DNA from: Vanrija pseudolonga
Taxonomy: Eukaryota > Basidiomycota > Tremellomycetes > Trichosporonales > Trichosporonaceae
DNA: 64,000 nucleotides
Direction of reading: 5' to 3'
NCBI RefSeq assembly: GCF_020906515.1
Contig: NC_085852.1
Span: forward strand, 496,001-560,000
The notes beneath the pieces are model-generated. The model was not told where the DNA came from. It worked only from the letters and a program-made list of their open reading frames with translations, and did not search any database. Of this stretch, positions 10,295 through 22,456 are shown piece by piece. Each line of letters opens with the position of its first letter. Position 1 is the first letter of the stretch. A program made the position numbers and the translations under genes.

Positions 10295-12174
10295 TGTGTG
10301 TAGTGTATGCAGAAGGGATTGTCAGTCTGACGTGAGGCGAGCAGTGAGTCTGGGACAGCCAGGAGAAGGACATGGCTATTGCACTGGGATCGCGGCCACT
10401 CCACCGCCGACGTTCAGTACAGGCGATTGCGCAGACATCGGTCAATGCCCTGCAAGCCAAGCCCGCCACCAAACGCAACGGGCCTGACGGTCACGGTTAA
10501 TGAGATCCGCCTCAGAGGCGCCCGTGGTTGGTTGGTTGTGGCGCCGGCGAGGCCAAACGCCGCCGCCCATGAGCGAGATTTCGACGCAGTGTGCTCATGC
10601 GTCATTTCGTCCCAAGTCGTAAGTCGTCGAGCAGCAAAAGTTCAGTGACGACGCATAAATGAGTGAGTAAACGCGGTGTTTGCACCCCAGTAACCAGAGA
10701 CGCCGGTGCCCCCTGGCTCGCTCGGCGGCGCCGACAGAAACTTGACAGAATACTGACCGACTGCGGCCAAGCGCCAAGAATTAACTTAACTGCCTTTGGG
10801 AACATTACACCGCCGGCCCAAATTGGAACTCACGGCGACTCACGGCGACTCACCACGCCGAGCGAGTGCCTCGTCGGCGCCGCCGCGGAATGCAATGTTG
10901 CTCAATGTCGGTGCTTCCCACTCGGAGCCACGATGCGGACGCCGGCGCGGACAGACAGGCAGACAGGCTGACAGGCGGGCAGGCGGGCAAGTTGGAACGT
11001 GAACGCGTCGGCGGTCACGTCGATCTGTCAGTGTGCATGCAGGTGGGCATGGACGCGCTGGGGTATGCTTGTTGGACGCGGCGGTGCTGTGTCGGCGAGT
11101 GAACCGTCGACGACGCGGCGGCATGGGAGTGTTGGTTGCCACGCCTCCATTGACAAGGAAGAGAGCCGCGGCGGCGCCGTTCGTACCCGTGCCAAGGCCA
11201 CCACCACAAGCCCAAGTCCTCGTTGTCGAGGAACGCAGAGACGTACGCTTTCTCGTGCAATCCGCCAACTGACCGACCCACCAACCGCACGCTCGGCGCC
11301 CGGCACGCCGCCCGTCCGATCCACAATCCGCATCTGGCGAGTAACGTTAGGCAGGCAACGCAGCGCGATGTTGTAACAATCTGTCGTCGTCGGGGGTTAA
11401 TTTTGGGGGATTGCAGAGTAGTCTCGTGGCTGGTGTATGGCATCCGACATCTGACACGGCGCCGTTCTCCAAACGCGGTTAGTCACGCCGCTACTGTGCT
11501 ATTCAGCCTGCGTCGCCGTCGCCGTTGCCATTGACGCACAGGTCGGCAACAGGCACTCGCGCGTCCGACACTACTCACACTCGGCGATAGGATAGGAGCG
11601 TAGCGATGGCGACGGTTTCGTGGAGTGGGAAGAGGTCGTCCGGCGAGTGCGGCGCTTTGCTCGATGCGGCTCGTGAGGACACGAGGCACAGCGTCTATGC
11701 ATCTGATGTAACAGCTAGGACCTGTTGCGAGGTGCTGCAGAAGGGGGGTCAGGAGGTCAGCTGGGCACTACTCGCGGCCAACGTGACCGCTGTTTGCCAC
11801 ATGGCCCAAGAGCAGCAGCAGCAGCGATCTTGCACCGTCGCCAGCGCCGCCGAAAAACGCGTGAAAATCGCATCTTGCAGCTGCAAAAAAGGTTGAGTTG
11901 CGGCCGTGGCGCCGGGCCTCGCAACGAGTTTTCTGCCAACCCGGCCAGCCGGCCCACCACGCCCAGCACGGCACGGCACGGCCCACCGACCGACCGGCGG
12001 CACATGCGGCGTGCTTGCTTGAAACACAGCAGCGGTGCTCGCGCGTGGCCAGGCTGTCACGTCCCTCGGCACTCCGAGGAGCGGTCTCGACCTTTGTCTC
12101 CCTCGGCGTGTCATGTCGGCGAGTCAGTCCCAAGTAAAGGCCGCACGCAGCGTAGCGGCCTCCATATGACGCGT

Positions 12175-12194
12175 CTGATCTGATCTGATCTGAC
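12175..12194. repeat. (TGATC)4 tract
   Basis: Four perfect TGATC units, with related words continuing to about 12214. It lies within the gene-free block between the amidohydrolase and YME1. Confidence 0.75.
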
Positions 12195-13380
12195 CCGCCT
12201 GATTGATCTGATCCTGGGTCTTGTCGTAATAATGAACCACTTGCCCTTTGAGGGCTGCTCGACAACTGGCTAGTAGTATCGAGTTTTTTGCTGCAGCCCA
12301 CTAACGAACGAACGGACGACCCCACATTGCAGTCATGTAATGTACCGCCCGCCCGCCGGCCCGGATGCAACCTACTCTGTGTGCATGCGCTGAGCGGAGC
12401 CCGGGACGAGCAAGCATGGCGCAGCGTGACGCTGCTTGCCTGGCTGGCTGCAGAAACCCGGGTTCCACGTTCCACCACCCGGTCAGCACGCGGCACGCGC
12501 CGCCGCCCACACCGCGCACATGGCCCAGCATGCTGCCGCTGCCGAGAGGACAACCCAACTCTGTTCCCTGCCGCTTCATTAGGTTTCCGGCCGCCATCAC
12601 GTCTTGCAGAGACCCCGTTTCACCTTTTCACATGCTAATGATGCGTGCTGGTGGCAGCGTGCTGCTGCTTGACTCTGGCTTTTACTCTGGCTCAGCGTGC
12701 CTCCGCGTCCAGACACACGGCAAAGCACACGCCGTGACACCTGCCTGCCCACACTGCGTACCCGACCTTCTGGCGCGAGTGCCCCGTTGTTCCTCAGTAC
12801 CTGTAGCTTGCTCCATGGTAATGGCTGGCACCCCGGTGCCAGCACCGTGCCAGCGGGTGGACGACCTCGCATCGCTCGGGGTCCCCGGTTCCTCACACAC
12901 TGTAATCTGTGCTGTGCCGAGGCTGACCGCGGGGCGGGGCGGAGCAAGCAAGCGAGCAAGCAAGCAAGCCAGCGTGACTGCCTCGGCGCGGCGCCGATGC
13001 TCTGCTCTCTCCTCCGCCTCTCTCCGCGCGGCGCCCCCAAGCCACACTATATGACTGATCGGTCGGGCTTGTACTGTCCCCCCGTTATCATCGCGTGCAC
13101 TCGGTCCCGCGCTATCTCTCGCCGTGCTGGCGGGATAGCTCGCGTGACTGTAGTAGTGTGCGTGGAATGAGCCCCCCACCTCCTCATGCCACGCTCGTGC
13201 TGCTGCTCGAAATTAATGCCAGACGTTCGTTGCCGCACCCACCGCGGGCGGGAACAACGTGCCCCTCCTAAACCCCCGTTTCTCTCGACATGGCTCCTCC
13301 TTGTTCCCACACAAACTTCCGTCGCGCGTCCCGTTGTCGCGGCGCGGGCGGCTGTCACTGACAGGCCGCCGCCAGCCCAT

Positions 13381-13401
13381 CAGGCCAGGCCAGGCCAGGC
13401 C
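13381..13401. repeat. (CAGGC)4 tract
   Basis: Four perfect CAGGC units plus one base, in the same gene-free block. No gene context. Confidence 0.8.
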
Positions 13402-14284
13402 TGCTCCCAGGGCCGGCACGGCGCCGCCGTGTCGATGATGAAAAAGAAAAATCCTTAACCCCGCGCTCTGGCAGCTTACAGCTTCCTTGTCTGCAACTCT
13501 CGGAGTGAGCGTTCCTCGGTCCTCGGTTCCTCCATGGACCTCGACCTCGTTCGTCACGCTGCCTGCCGCCCAACGTCAGCTGGCCTCGCCTCGAGTTTTT
13601 CTTGCATCATTGTTCGAGTGACGACGAGCAAGCAGGACAACTAGAGCAGAACTTGGAAAATCGGCGACAGCTGCCAATTACTTGCACGCTGCCTCGACAT
13701 GAATGCGTGGCGCGCCGTCATGTTCTTGAAACCAGACTAGAAATGCGCTGCCCATGCCGGGCGTGTGCCGGGCGCGGCGTTCAATCTGGCCATGGCGGCG
13801 GCAGCAGCAGCGGTGGTTTCAACTCATTGATACCCCGCCTACCGCGGCTCTCGGTGAACGACGAACGACGTGACGGATAGACAGATCTAGTTGAGTTGGT
13901 GGTGATTGTGACTGAGTGAGTGGTGCCCGCGGGCAACGCAGTGCGGCCGCGGCGACTGCGACGACGCCGCCGCCGCCGCTGCCAAGTCACTGCCTGACAG
14001 ATTCAGCGCTGGCGTCGTCACAGATCGCCTTGGCAACGACCACAACACTAGCAGCTGACTGACAGCTGATGCCGACACCTGACTGCACAGACCCACACTG
14101 ACATCATGAGAAAAGCAAGGCCACTTGTGCCAGCCGGAGGAAAAAGTCGCGACCTCGCAACCAACTCCGATCCAGCGGCCTTACACACCGACGGGTGAAA
14201 CATTGCAGGTGGCTGAGCAATGATGCATGCTGTTCAATTGGTGGTGCGTACAATGACCTTCTCTATTCTCCCAGGCGGCCGAGG

Positions 14285-14317
14285 CGTCGTCGTCGTCGTC
14301 GTCGAGTCACGACGACG
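14285..14317. repeat. CGT/ACG inverted triplet repeat
   Basis: A run of CGT units followed after a short AGTC spacer by ACG units can fold into a hairpin of about 9-10 bp. It lies less than 100 bp past the YME1 stop codon, so it may sit in the YME1 3' UTR. Confidence 0.55.
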
Positions 14318-14381
14318 AAATTTCCGCCAACGCCCGAGGGACCCCGTCTCACTCCTCCATCTGTGCTGCCGAACAAGATCG

Positions 14382-16880
14382 CTATGCCGTTTCGTTGTGT
14401 GAGATCTCTGTTTCCGAGCGCAGTGCAGCACCCTCGGAAGCACCCGGCCTGTCGAGCTTCTGACCGGCCAGCACCTTCTTCACCTCGTCGGCGTCGAGCG
14501 TCTCGTACTCTACGAGTGCCTTGGCGAGCGTGTCCAACTCGCCACGGTGGGTCGAGAGGAGTGACCTGACACGGACCATGCCCTGGTCAAGGAAGCTGCG
14601 AATGTCAGAACCTGCCGCTTCAAGCTGTCACTCCCACTCACCCCTTGACCTCGCCCTCGATTTCCTGCTTGAGCGACTCGGAAAGGTAGTACTGGTCATT
14701 CTGGCTGTGAGCTGGGAGGCCGACCTTGTCGCTGAAGCCAAAGTTGCGAATCATGCTGTTGGCAACCTCAGTGGCTCTTGACAGATCAGAGCTGCAGCCG
14801 GATGTGGTGTCGTCCTTGCCAAGGATAATCTCTTCGGCAGCGCGGCCTCCCAGGCTGACGTCAATCATGGCGTTATACTCCTTGCGAGAGTACGAGTCTG
14901 GGTAGTTGTAAGCTAGGGAATGTGAGGATGTATCTTACCCTTGTCCGCCTCTGGAAGCTGGTATGTAAGACCAAGAGCAGGGCCGCGGGGCATGACTGTG
15001 ACCTTGTGCAGGGGCATGGCGCCGGGGGTGCGCAAGGCGACGAGCGCGTGGCCAGCTTCGTGGTACGCCGTCTTGAGCTTGGCGTCCTCGGTGACATAGT
15101 GCGAGCGGCGCTCGGCGCCCATCAGAATACGGTCTTTGGCCCACTCAAAGTGCTGGAGGTTGACCCTTTCGGCGCCATCACGCGAAGCCTTGATAGCAGC
15201 CTGGTTGCAGAGGTTCTGGAGGTCGGCGCCGCTCATGCCTGGCGTACCGCGGGCAATGACCGATGCATCCACCTCGGGGTCGATGGCAATGTCGGCCATG
15301 TGGTGCTTGAGGATGGCCATACGGCCCCGGACATCTGGCAGAGGCACGACCACGTGACGGTCGAAACGTCCAGGGCGGGTAAGGGCAGGGTCGAGTGACT
15401 GAGGAATGTTGGTAGCGGCAATGATGATGACACCCTCCGACTGCTGGAAGCCGTCGAGCTCGACAAGAAGCTGGTTCAGAGTCTGGCGGAGGTACTGCTG
15501 GTCTTTGGAGTTACGCTTGGATCCAATGGCGTCCAGCTCGTCGATAAAGATGATGGCAGGGGCCTTGGTGCGGGCGGCCTTGAAGAGCTCGCGAACACGC
15601 TTGGCACCGACACCGACGTACAGCTCGTCAAAGTTGGAGCCAGAGGCAAACAGGAACGGAACACCAGCTTCGCCGGCAACAGCACGCGCGAGGAGGGTCT
15701 TGCCGGTACCGGGAGGGCCCGTGAGCAGAACACCGCGGGGGAGCTTGCCGCCGAGCTTGGAGAACTTCTCGGGGTTGCGGAGGAACTCGACAATCTCCTC
15801 GAGCTCGCCCTTGGCCTCCTCGACGCCAAGGACGTCGCTGAACTTGACGTTGGTCGACTCCTCTGGCTCAAACTCCTTGGGGCCGCCGCCGACAGTCTTG
15901 AGGAGACCCGAGTTCTCCATGACGAGCGAGAGGACAGTCAGGCCGAGGAAGGTCCAGAGGAGGAACGCGAGCAGCCAGCGGAGGTTGCGCCACGCGCCGG
16001 CCTTGGGTGCCTCGGCGATCTGGACGTGGAGCGGGTGAAGCGGCGAGCCGGGCTGCGAGATGACGTTGGAAGTGGTGGCAGTGGGCTCGGGCTTCTTCTC
16101 GGACCTGCGGAAGGCGGAGAAGATGGAACCGAGCTTGGACGGGGCAGGAGCGGCAGGCGCGGCGGCGGCAGCGTTACCGGCACCGGGGAAGGCCGAAGGC
16201 GCGGCGGCAGGAGTTGCAGCCGGCGCAGCGGCGGGGGCAGCAGCAGCCGCAGGAGCCGAAGCCGGAGCAGCGGCCGCAGCGGCAGCTGCAGCCGCCGCAG
16301 GCGTCGCACCGAGGGCGGCAGCGGCGTCCGCGACCTCCTTTGACACGGCCGCCTCAGGCGAGAGCCCAAGGGCAGCGAGGCGGGCGTCGCGACGGCGCAC
16401 GACAATCACGAGCTCGTTGACGCTGCCGTCGTGCGCAATGGCGTTGGCGTACAGGTCGAACGCCTCGGGGCTCTTGACGAGCGCGTCGCTCCCGTCGGGC
16501 GGGTTGGCGAGCGCAATGCTCTCGTAGTATCCAATGAGGCCGCGGTACTCGCCGCCTTCGGAGAGTGCGCGCAGCAAGGCGACCTGGGGCTCGGCGTTGG
16601 GCTCCTGGCGCGACTCGATGGCGCGCGTCTCGAGGGCCGCGATCTTCTGCTGGAAGGAGGTGAGCGGGAGGTCGTCCTCGCTCGCTGGTTCGGGCTGCGG
16701 CTCGGGAGTCGCTGACGGCGGCGAAGGCGCAGCCTCCTTGTCCTTGCGGAGCCAGGCGCGCTGCGCCGGCAGCGTCGAGAAGCACGCCGCCCGAGTGCGA
16801 CTTGTGCCGACTGCTGCGGCTACTGGCCGCCGGGGCAGCAGGGCCCGCGCGAGCGCGTGCGCTGAGGGGCGGAGAGCCAT
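14382..16880 (-). CDS. YME1: Mitochondrial i-AAA protease Yme1 (FtsH family, M41)
   Basis: Three exons (16880-14939, 14897-14642, 14595-14382) give 803 residues. An Arg/Ala-rich presequence with RAACFST is followed by a disordered region containing a long Ala/Pro tract (about residues 190-240). Next come one membrane helix ([18 protein letters not shown]), the AAA module with Walker A GPPGTGKT (about residue 387), Walker [12 protein letters not shown] (about 440) and the second region of homology RPGRFDR, then the metalloprotease HEAGH (about 605). A single TM helix and this order indicate the intermembrane-space-facing i-AAA type rather than the two-TM m-AAA type. It degrades and remodels inner-membrane proteins. 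The ATG at 16880 is preferred over upstream frame extension because it begins a good targeting peptide. Introns are 41 and 46 nt. Confidence 0.95.
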
Positions 16881-18365
16881 CTGTGTGTGCGTTAGATGTG
16901 TGTTCTGTGGGGTAGGAGGAGGAGGAGCGTACGTGAAAGGAGGGTGGTGGTTGTTGTAAGTGATGGAGGAAAGTATCGGCCCGCTTGCTCGTGTCTGTTT
17001 TTTGATCCGACGAGCAGCGACGAGCGGCGGCGGCGTCATGACGAAGACGCTGGAGTGGACGCGCAACTGTCGGAAATGACGGACGGGAGTATACTCGCGT
17101 GTATGCCATGCATCCTACACGTGGGCGCACGTGACTGCCTCGACAAGTTGTTTCCGCCGGCAAGTGTGGACTTCTTCCCTGGGTGGCCAGAGCCTGGGCC
17201 ATACGGTACATAGGCATATATTTGATGCCGTGCCCTTGTTGTCGGGTTCCGCAGTCGGCCCCCGCTCCCCTGGCCGCTGGCCGCTGTGCTGCAGTGCTGC
17301 TTGCTTGCCGGTGCCCGAAAGTCGATTTGGTCCCGTTGCCCACTCTACTAGTGTGCTGACGTGCTGCTGCCGCTTTCTGCCGCCAATCCCCCCCGCGTCG
17401 TGCCGCGCGCCCCCCCGCCGTCGCGCCCCGCGTCCCCTCCCCTCCCCTCCCCTCCCCTCCCCTCGCCCGCCGCCCAGTTTCTTCCTTCCGCTGACGCCAC
17501 AATTGACCCACGACAGACGACTGACGTCAGGGAATAACAACCGGTGCCTGGATCAAGCCAACTAGCAACCTCGACGCGTCACGCCAAAAGCCACGACGAC
17601 GACGACGACAGCGGACGCATCACGCGCCGCGGCGACCGACCCCAAGTCACTCACTCACTGCTTGTGGGTCACTTGGAGTCACTGGTCACGACTCGTGCGA
17701 CACCCGACACCGCCTTCAGCACTGCACACACCGCAGACCCGCGCCACTCATTCAATGGTACTTGTTTGACTTCTTGCATAATACATTGGCAACCGCAAAC
17801 GGTGTCTCTATCAGACTCAGACTCGACGTGGGGAGGACCGGAATAAATGATGAGGGTGTTGCTGGAAACTCGAGCACCAAAACCACGAGTGTCGTTAAAC
17901 AATGACAAATGACGGAACCTTCTTATGACCGCGTCGTGGTGTGAGGAGGCTGGGGATGGTGTGGTGGGTGGTGGTGGTGGTGGATGGTGCATGCACCTCG
18001 TCTTGAACCTTCCTTTTAGGACTGGCAACATCCTAGATGCCAGTGGTGGGGTACAGTTGAAGAGCGAGGAGGTTGGATGGTTTGGCAGGGAACTTGAGAG
18101 CGTTACAGTGAAGACACACCAAGACCAGACTTGACAAGAATTGAAGAGAGAGAAAAAATGCGCCGGAATGCTTTCGACGTTTTGGAGCGAGGTGGTGAGG
18201 GGCGCAAAGACTTGATGTTCGACTTTGGCCGATGCAGCGTGTGTTGATGTTGGAAAGGGGGAAAACTATGCCATGCAGGTGTGAAGGCCGTGGGATGACT
18301 AGTCACCGTCGACTGGCCTTGGTCGGACGGTGGCACATTGGTTGGTCGTCACAGAGTGGCAAAAC
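16881..18365. other. YME1 promoter and cyclin 3' region
   Basis: 1.5 kb between YME1 and the cyclin gene, both on the minus strand. Apart from a CCCCT array (annotated separately) it shows no gene. The first few hundred bases past the cyclin stop are likely its 3' UTR. Confidence 0.6.
17434..17464. repeat. (CCCCT)6 array, G-quadruplex motif on the minus strand
   Basis: Six perfect CCCCT units plus one C. The complementary strand is GGGGA repeated, which meets the four-G-tract quadruplex rule. It lies about 550 bp upstream of YME1 on the YME1 coding strand, so it could act in that promoter. Confidence 0.85.
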
Positions 18366-19768
18366 TTAATTGCTCCTCCGGCGGTTGTTACGGTTGTCCT
18401 GCGCGGTCGAGCTGGCAATGGACTGAAGCGCAGGGCGGACGGCGGCAGCGACGGCAGGGGGCGCCATGGCCTTGATGACCGCAGGGGCACCCGATGGCAC
18501 CATGTTCTCCTTGGAGACATCCTTCACCGACACGTAGTCGAGAGGGCTGGGCTCCGAGATGGGAGTGATGGGCGTGACGGGCTCGTCACCGGCGTCCGAC
18601 GAGGCGCAGCTAAATGTTCCGCTGGGGCTGGTAGCGGCAGAGCGCTTGGCGGCCCACGAGGAAGGAGTGAGGCCTGGCGTCGAAACGTAGGGCACGTAGG
18701 CAGACGACGTGCGCTGCGGGTTGGGCGCGAAGCGGCGGCCAGACAAGTAGAACTCGCGGATGAACGTCGAGCAGCGGTGGTACTGGTTGACGTTGGCGTA
18801 CTTGCGGATGAGGATCTCCGAGACGTTGTCGAGGCTCTCGTGGAGGATGGTGTCAATGGCGGTGGCAACGCGAACGGCAAGGGCCTCATCGGGGATGACA
18901 AAGTCGGGACAAGGCTTGCGGAGCTTGCCGCAGATGAACCGTGCCAAGACGACGGATCCCCAAGCGATCAGCGATGGGCGGACACCGACGAACTGGCGGT
19001 GGAACAGGGTGACCTCCATGAGGAAGCGGGCGGCCGCGGCAACGCGAACGTCGTCGTTGAGCGACGAGTCCGAGTGCGTGATGTAAGAGCGGAGCCAGCC
19101 CTCACCAGTGGGGTGAACGACGTTCCAGCCAATAGTGGACAGGATGTGGCCCTCCATCTGGATGAATGCCGACTGCTCGTACGCGCCACAGCACATGTCG
19201 TGGAGCTCGCGAACCAGGGGAACGCGCTCCTTCGAGTCCTCAAACTTGGCTGCGATCCACAGGGACGCGCAGCCAACCAGCTGGTAGTGCTTCTTGAAGA
19301 CGACACGCTTGGACACGTAACGGTCGACAATGTTGCAAGCCAGATAAAGGACCTCTGGGCGCAGACGGAACTGGGAATGGATTTCCACAACAAAGTCGAT
19401 CAGGTACGGGCGCATGCGCCATTGAAGTTCTGGTTGCTGGTCCATGAGTTCGGGCTGGGCAAGAGTTTGCGACTGGAGAGGAGAGTAAGCGTCTGCGCCG
19501 TTGCGCGGGTGAAAAGTAGGCGTACCTCGTTCTCGAGCATGCACATGACGTGCTCGTCGCGGTACTCGTCCTCATAGTAGTAGCCGTCGTCGGAGCGACG
19601 AGGGACAAACTGTTTTGTTTCAGGCGACATGTCAATGTCGTCGGTCGAGCCCTGGGTACCAATGACCTTCTTTGACGAAGATGCCTTGGCACTAGGGGAG
19701 ACGGAGCGCTTTCTGCTCCAACCCTCGATGGAGGTGCGTGCAAACTTGGTGGGGGGGACGGGAGGCAT
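18366..19768 (-). CDS. CLN1: G1/S-type cyclin (Cln1-like)
   Basis: Two exons (19768-19526 and 19472-18366, 53-nt intron) give 449 residues. The cyclin box starts at QPELQWRMRPYLIDFVVEIHSQFRL and continues with ACNIVDRYVSKR, YQLVGCASLWIAAKFEDSKERVP and LSTIGWNVVHPT. The MRxxLxDWL-type helix here reads MRPYLIDFV. A second cyclin fold follows, then a C-terminal tail with several Ser/Thr-Pro sites (VTPITPISEPSP), as in phosphorylation-regulated G1 cyclins that activate Cdc28/Cdk1. The symbol follows the single G1 cyclin of related yeasts and is an inference. An ATG-poor upstream region with an MluI cell-cycle box suggests a long regulated leader. Confidence 0.88.
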
Positions 19769-21050
19769 GGCGAGGGGCGAAGAAGTGTTACGATGTGGGG
19801 GGAGGGGGTGGTGCGTCGATGTTGGGCGGTGGCGCGGGAGGTGTGACTAGACAGTGCGTGACGTGACTGTTACTGTTGATGGAGTATGGCAATGCAATGA
19901 TTGCGCGCGGCGTGAGATGTAGGCGTGAGGGTGGTATGTTGGTTGGCGTGACAAATTGTAGAGAGTCAAGGAGTGAGTTGATGTCGGACGCGTCGGTGAA
20001 GTGAACGAATGGATGGCGCGTAGGGACAAAAGTTTGGTTGATGTGGTGGTGGTCGGCGGTGCGATGTGGCAGAGAGATGTCGTGAGCACAAGCAATCTAT
20101 GCGATGCGAGTAGAGAGCAGTGTCGTGAAGACTGAGGCTGAGAGACGCGGGATGAGAGGGGGGATCACGGAACAAGTGGTCTGAGACGCGACAGACCAGA
20201 TACCAAGACGTGGCGATGGGGAGGCTGGGGGTGGGGTGATTTCGAACGAGAAAATGAGATGAGGCTAGAGAGACATGAGATGGGGGTGTCGAGTCCGTTG
20301 GTGCTGATTCCCGTCACAGAACGATGTCTTTCGAACCAGAACAAGCAGTACCGCGCGGACAAGATGTAGCAAGAACGGGGGGCAGGAGGAGGGAGAGAAG
20401 GCCACTCTGATATTTAAAGGCGAACCACAGAGTGGGAGCGAGCAGGCGAGGGGGCAGGGGTTTGGGTGCGACTGAGCGCTACCTGGCGGGACTGTTTCGA
20501 ATGGATGCGAATAGCCCATCCAGGGGGGTACGGGGGTGCAACGCCATAGCAGGGGTTGAAGTGGTAGGGCTGCATTAGCGCAACGAAACCAACCGTCACG
20601 CCTGGTGCCAGGGAGTGCCCGCCAGTTGGCCCGCCTGGTGGGCGAGCAGACACGTTAAGGGTTTCGTGGGACGCACGTACAAGACTTCAGACGCACGCAC
20701 GAGGAAGCAACGACGCACGACCAACACACGCAGCCACCACCAACCTAGTTTCAGGGTGCAATAGGATTTTTTCCTCTGTCACGCCCAGACGACTCCAGCT
20801 CGGAGCGTGACAAATAGTTTCAAAGAAACTTTCCACCCCTCCATGACACAACGAAAACTGGCCAAAGAGGACCCAATTCCCTTGAAAATTAAAGGGAACG
20901 GCATTCAACCCAGTTTTCTCTCGACAACAGACGTCGTCGCCCATCACACTTCTCGGAAAACTCGCGTCGTCCCAAACCACTCGTCCGACCCTGAGACGAC
21001 TGCAACACGACTGGGATAGGGATGGATTGGACAAGAGAAAACTCACGTTC
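19769..21050 (-). promoter_or_regulatory. Probable long, spliced 5' leader of the G1 cyclin
   Basis: On the minus strand this stretch is pyrimidine-rich. Between 19769 and 20516 it contains only one ATG (20276), which opens a three-codon upstream ORF (20265-20276). At 21046-21011 a perfect 36-nt intron is visible (donor gtgagt, acceptor cccag), the same size as introns in the coding genes. A TTTAAATA word (20418-20411) could be an internal promoter. Together these suggest a leader of at least 1.2 kb, or two alternative starts. Confidence 0.5.
19988..19993. promoter_or_regulatory. MluI cell-cycle box (ACGCGT)
   Basis: A perfect ACGCGT about 220 bp upstream of the cyclin ATG. This is the consensus bound by MBF (Mbp1-Swi6) at G1/S genes in yeasts. 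One six-base site alone is weak evidence, but the gene context fits. Confidence 0.4.
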
Positions 21051-22439
21051 AATGGTGAGATTTCTGCTGCTGAGACTCAGAGATTTGCTGTCCGCTCGGA
21101 TTCTACTTTGGCGTAGGGACAACGAGGGGTAAGATCAAGTCTCTGGCGACAGCGGCGGCGGTCAAGATCGAGCCTGGGCCGGGGTTTGGTGATGCGAGAG
21201 TTGCCGCTGCTCCTGCTTGCCTGTTAGCGTGGGAGAACACCTAAAAGGGCGGTGGGCAGGCATTTGAAGGGGTAGATGGAAGCTCGGATTGGCGCGGAGG
21301 TGACTACACACATGCACAAGAATGGGGTCGTAGCGGTGGCATATGCGAGGCCATGCCTCATGAAGGAGGTGTGCTGGCATCAGACCGGTTGCGCGAGGTG
21401 AGGGGGAGCGGTCGATGGGAGGGCACATGACCGACCGAGTCCCATCTCTCGTCAAAGCCAGCAAGACCAGCATGTCGCCAGTGATGCAGAGACTCGGACG
21501 AGCCATCACCACAATGACCTCCACGATCGCGGCGCGCACGGCATATGCCGAACGGCTGGTACGAGCAAAGAAGCAAGGCGCCGAGAGTTTCGCGTCACTC
21601 GGCTAGCCTTCACCATATCCGCCGCGCCACGGCACGTGAGGGTGAAGCGCCAACTCAATCGTCTCCTGTGGCGTGGTCTAGTCGGAGGAACGCGAATGCG
21701 AATGGGAGGCGCTGAATGTGATCGCGACCAACTCGCGTCCATTAGGCCAACTGTATCTGCGCAAGCAGCCAAGTGCCCCGCAGATATAGTTCAAGCCCAC
21801 TGCTCCCCACCACCCAATACAATTGCGAAACGCTTGTTTGGTGACAGCCATAGGCAACAAGGTCACACTAGAACACAATGCCCACAGCGACAACGTATGC
21901 GCCAGCCAGACCTCATGACCAAGACCATGCCATTGACGCCAGATCCGACGTGATGGTAACCAGTCACCAACAGCGAGTGGGCAACCCAAAGAACGAGCCG
22001 ACGGAGCCACTGGATCAACGTAGACTCACTGATAAAGGCTTCGTGGCTTCCCGTGGCTGATGCTGGCCAGGGTTTCACGACAAGCGGCGGCGACTAGAGC
22101 TCAAAGGTGGAGGGGAGAGCCGCCGATGAGGTAGGTTGTTTACTGATCGACCTGATGCCGACGGGTGTGGGGGAGGAAGGGGCGGTGGGGGGTGCCGAGG
22201 AGATACGGAGCCGGCTGAAGGAAGGCGCGGCACGCTACGTGACTGGCTGATTGTCGTGTGTGTCGTGACTAACGAGTGTAAGGAAGGAGAGTCAGTGTCG
22301 AGCGCTTCAAGAGTGGGTGGGGGGTGGGGTGGGTTGGTGGGATGGGGGTGCACACAGCGAGGTTGTTGACAAGATACTGATGAGGGAAGAGACGATGAAC
22401 AAGTAGTAGGTTGTGTGTGGGTTGTCGCTGAGCAAGGAA

Positions 22440-22456
22440 GGGAGGGGAGGGGAGGG
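22440..22456 (+). repeat. G-quadruplex motif
   Basis: Four tracts of three or four G separated by single A. It lies in the G-rich plus-strand region upstream of the cyclin gene; on the transcribed minus strand it is a C/T-rich leader sequence. Confidence 0.7.

Larger units (their letters stand above)
10295..14381. other. ORF-poor block A between convergent genes
   Basis: 4.1 kb between the 3' ends of the amidohydrolase and YME1. All frames give only short, Arg/Pro/Ser-rich, motif-free translations, and no tRNA-type B box was found. The block contains simple tandem words: ACAGGC/GGGC repeats (10951-10990), TGATC repeats (12175-12194), AAGC repeats (12943-12973), CAGGC repeats (13381-13401) and CGT/ACG inverted triplets (14285-14317). 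Convergent neighbours elsewhere in this window are separated by 240-425 bp, so this gap is about ten times the norm. It may hold non-coding RNA or the remains of a lost gene. Confidence 0.6.
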
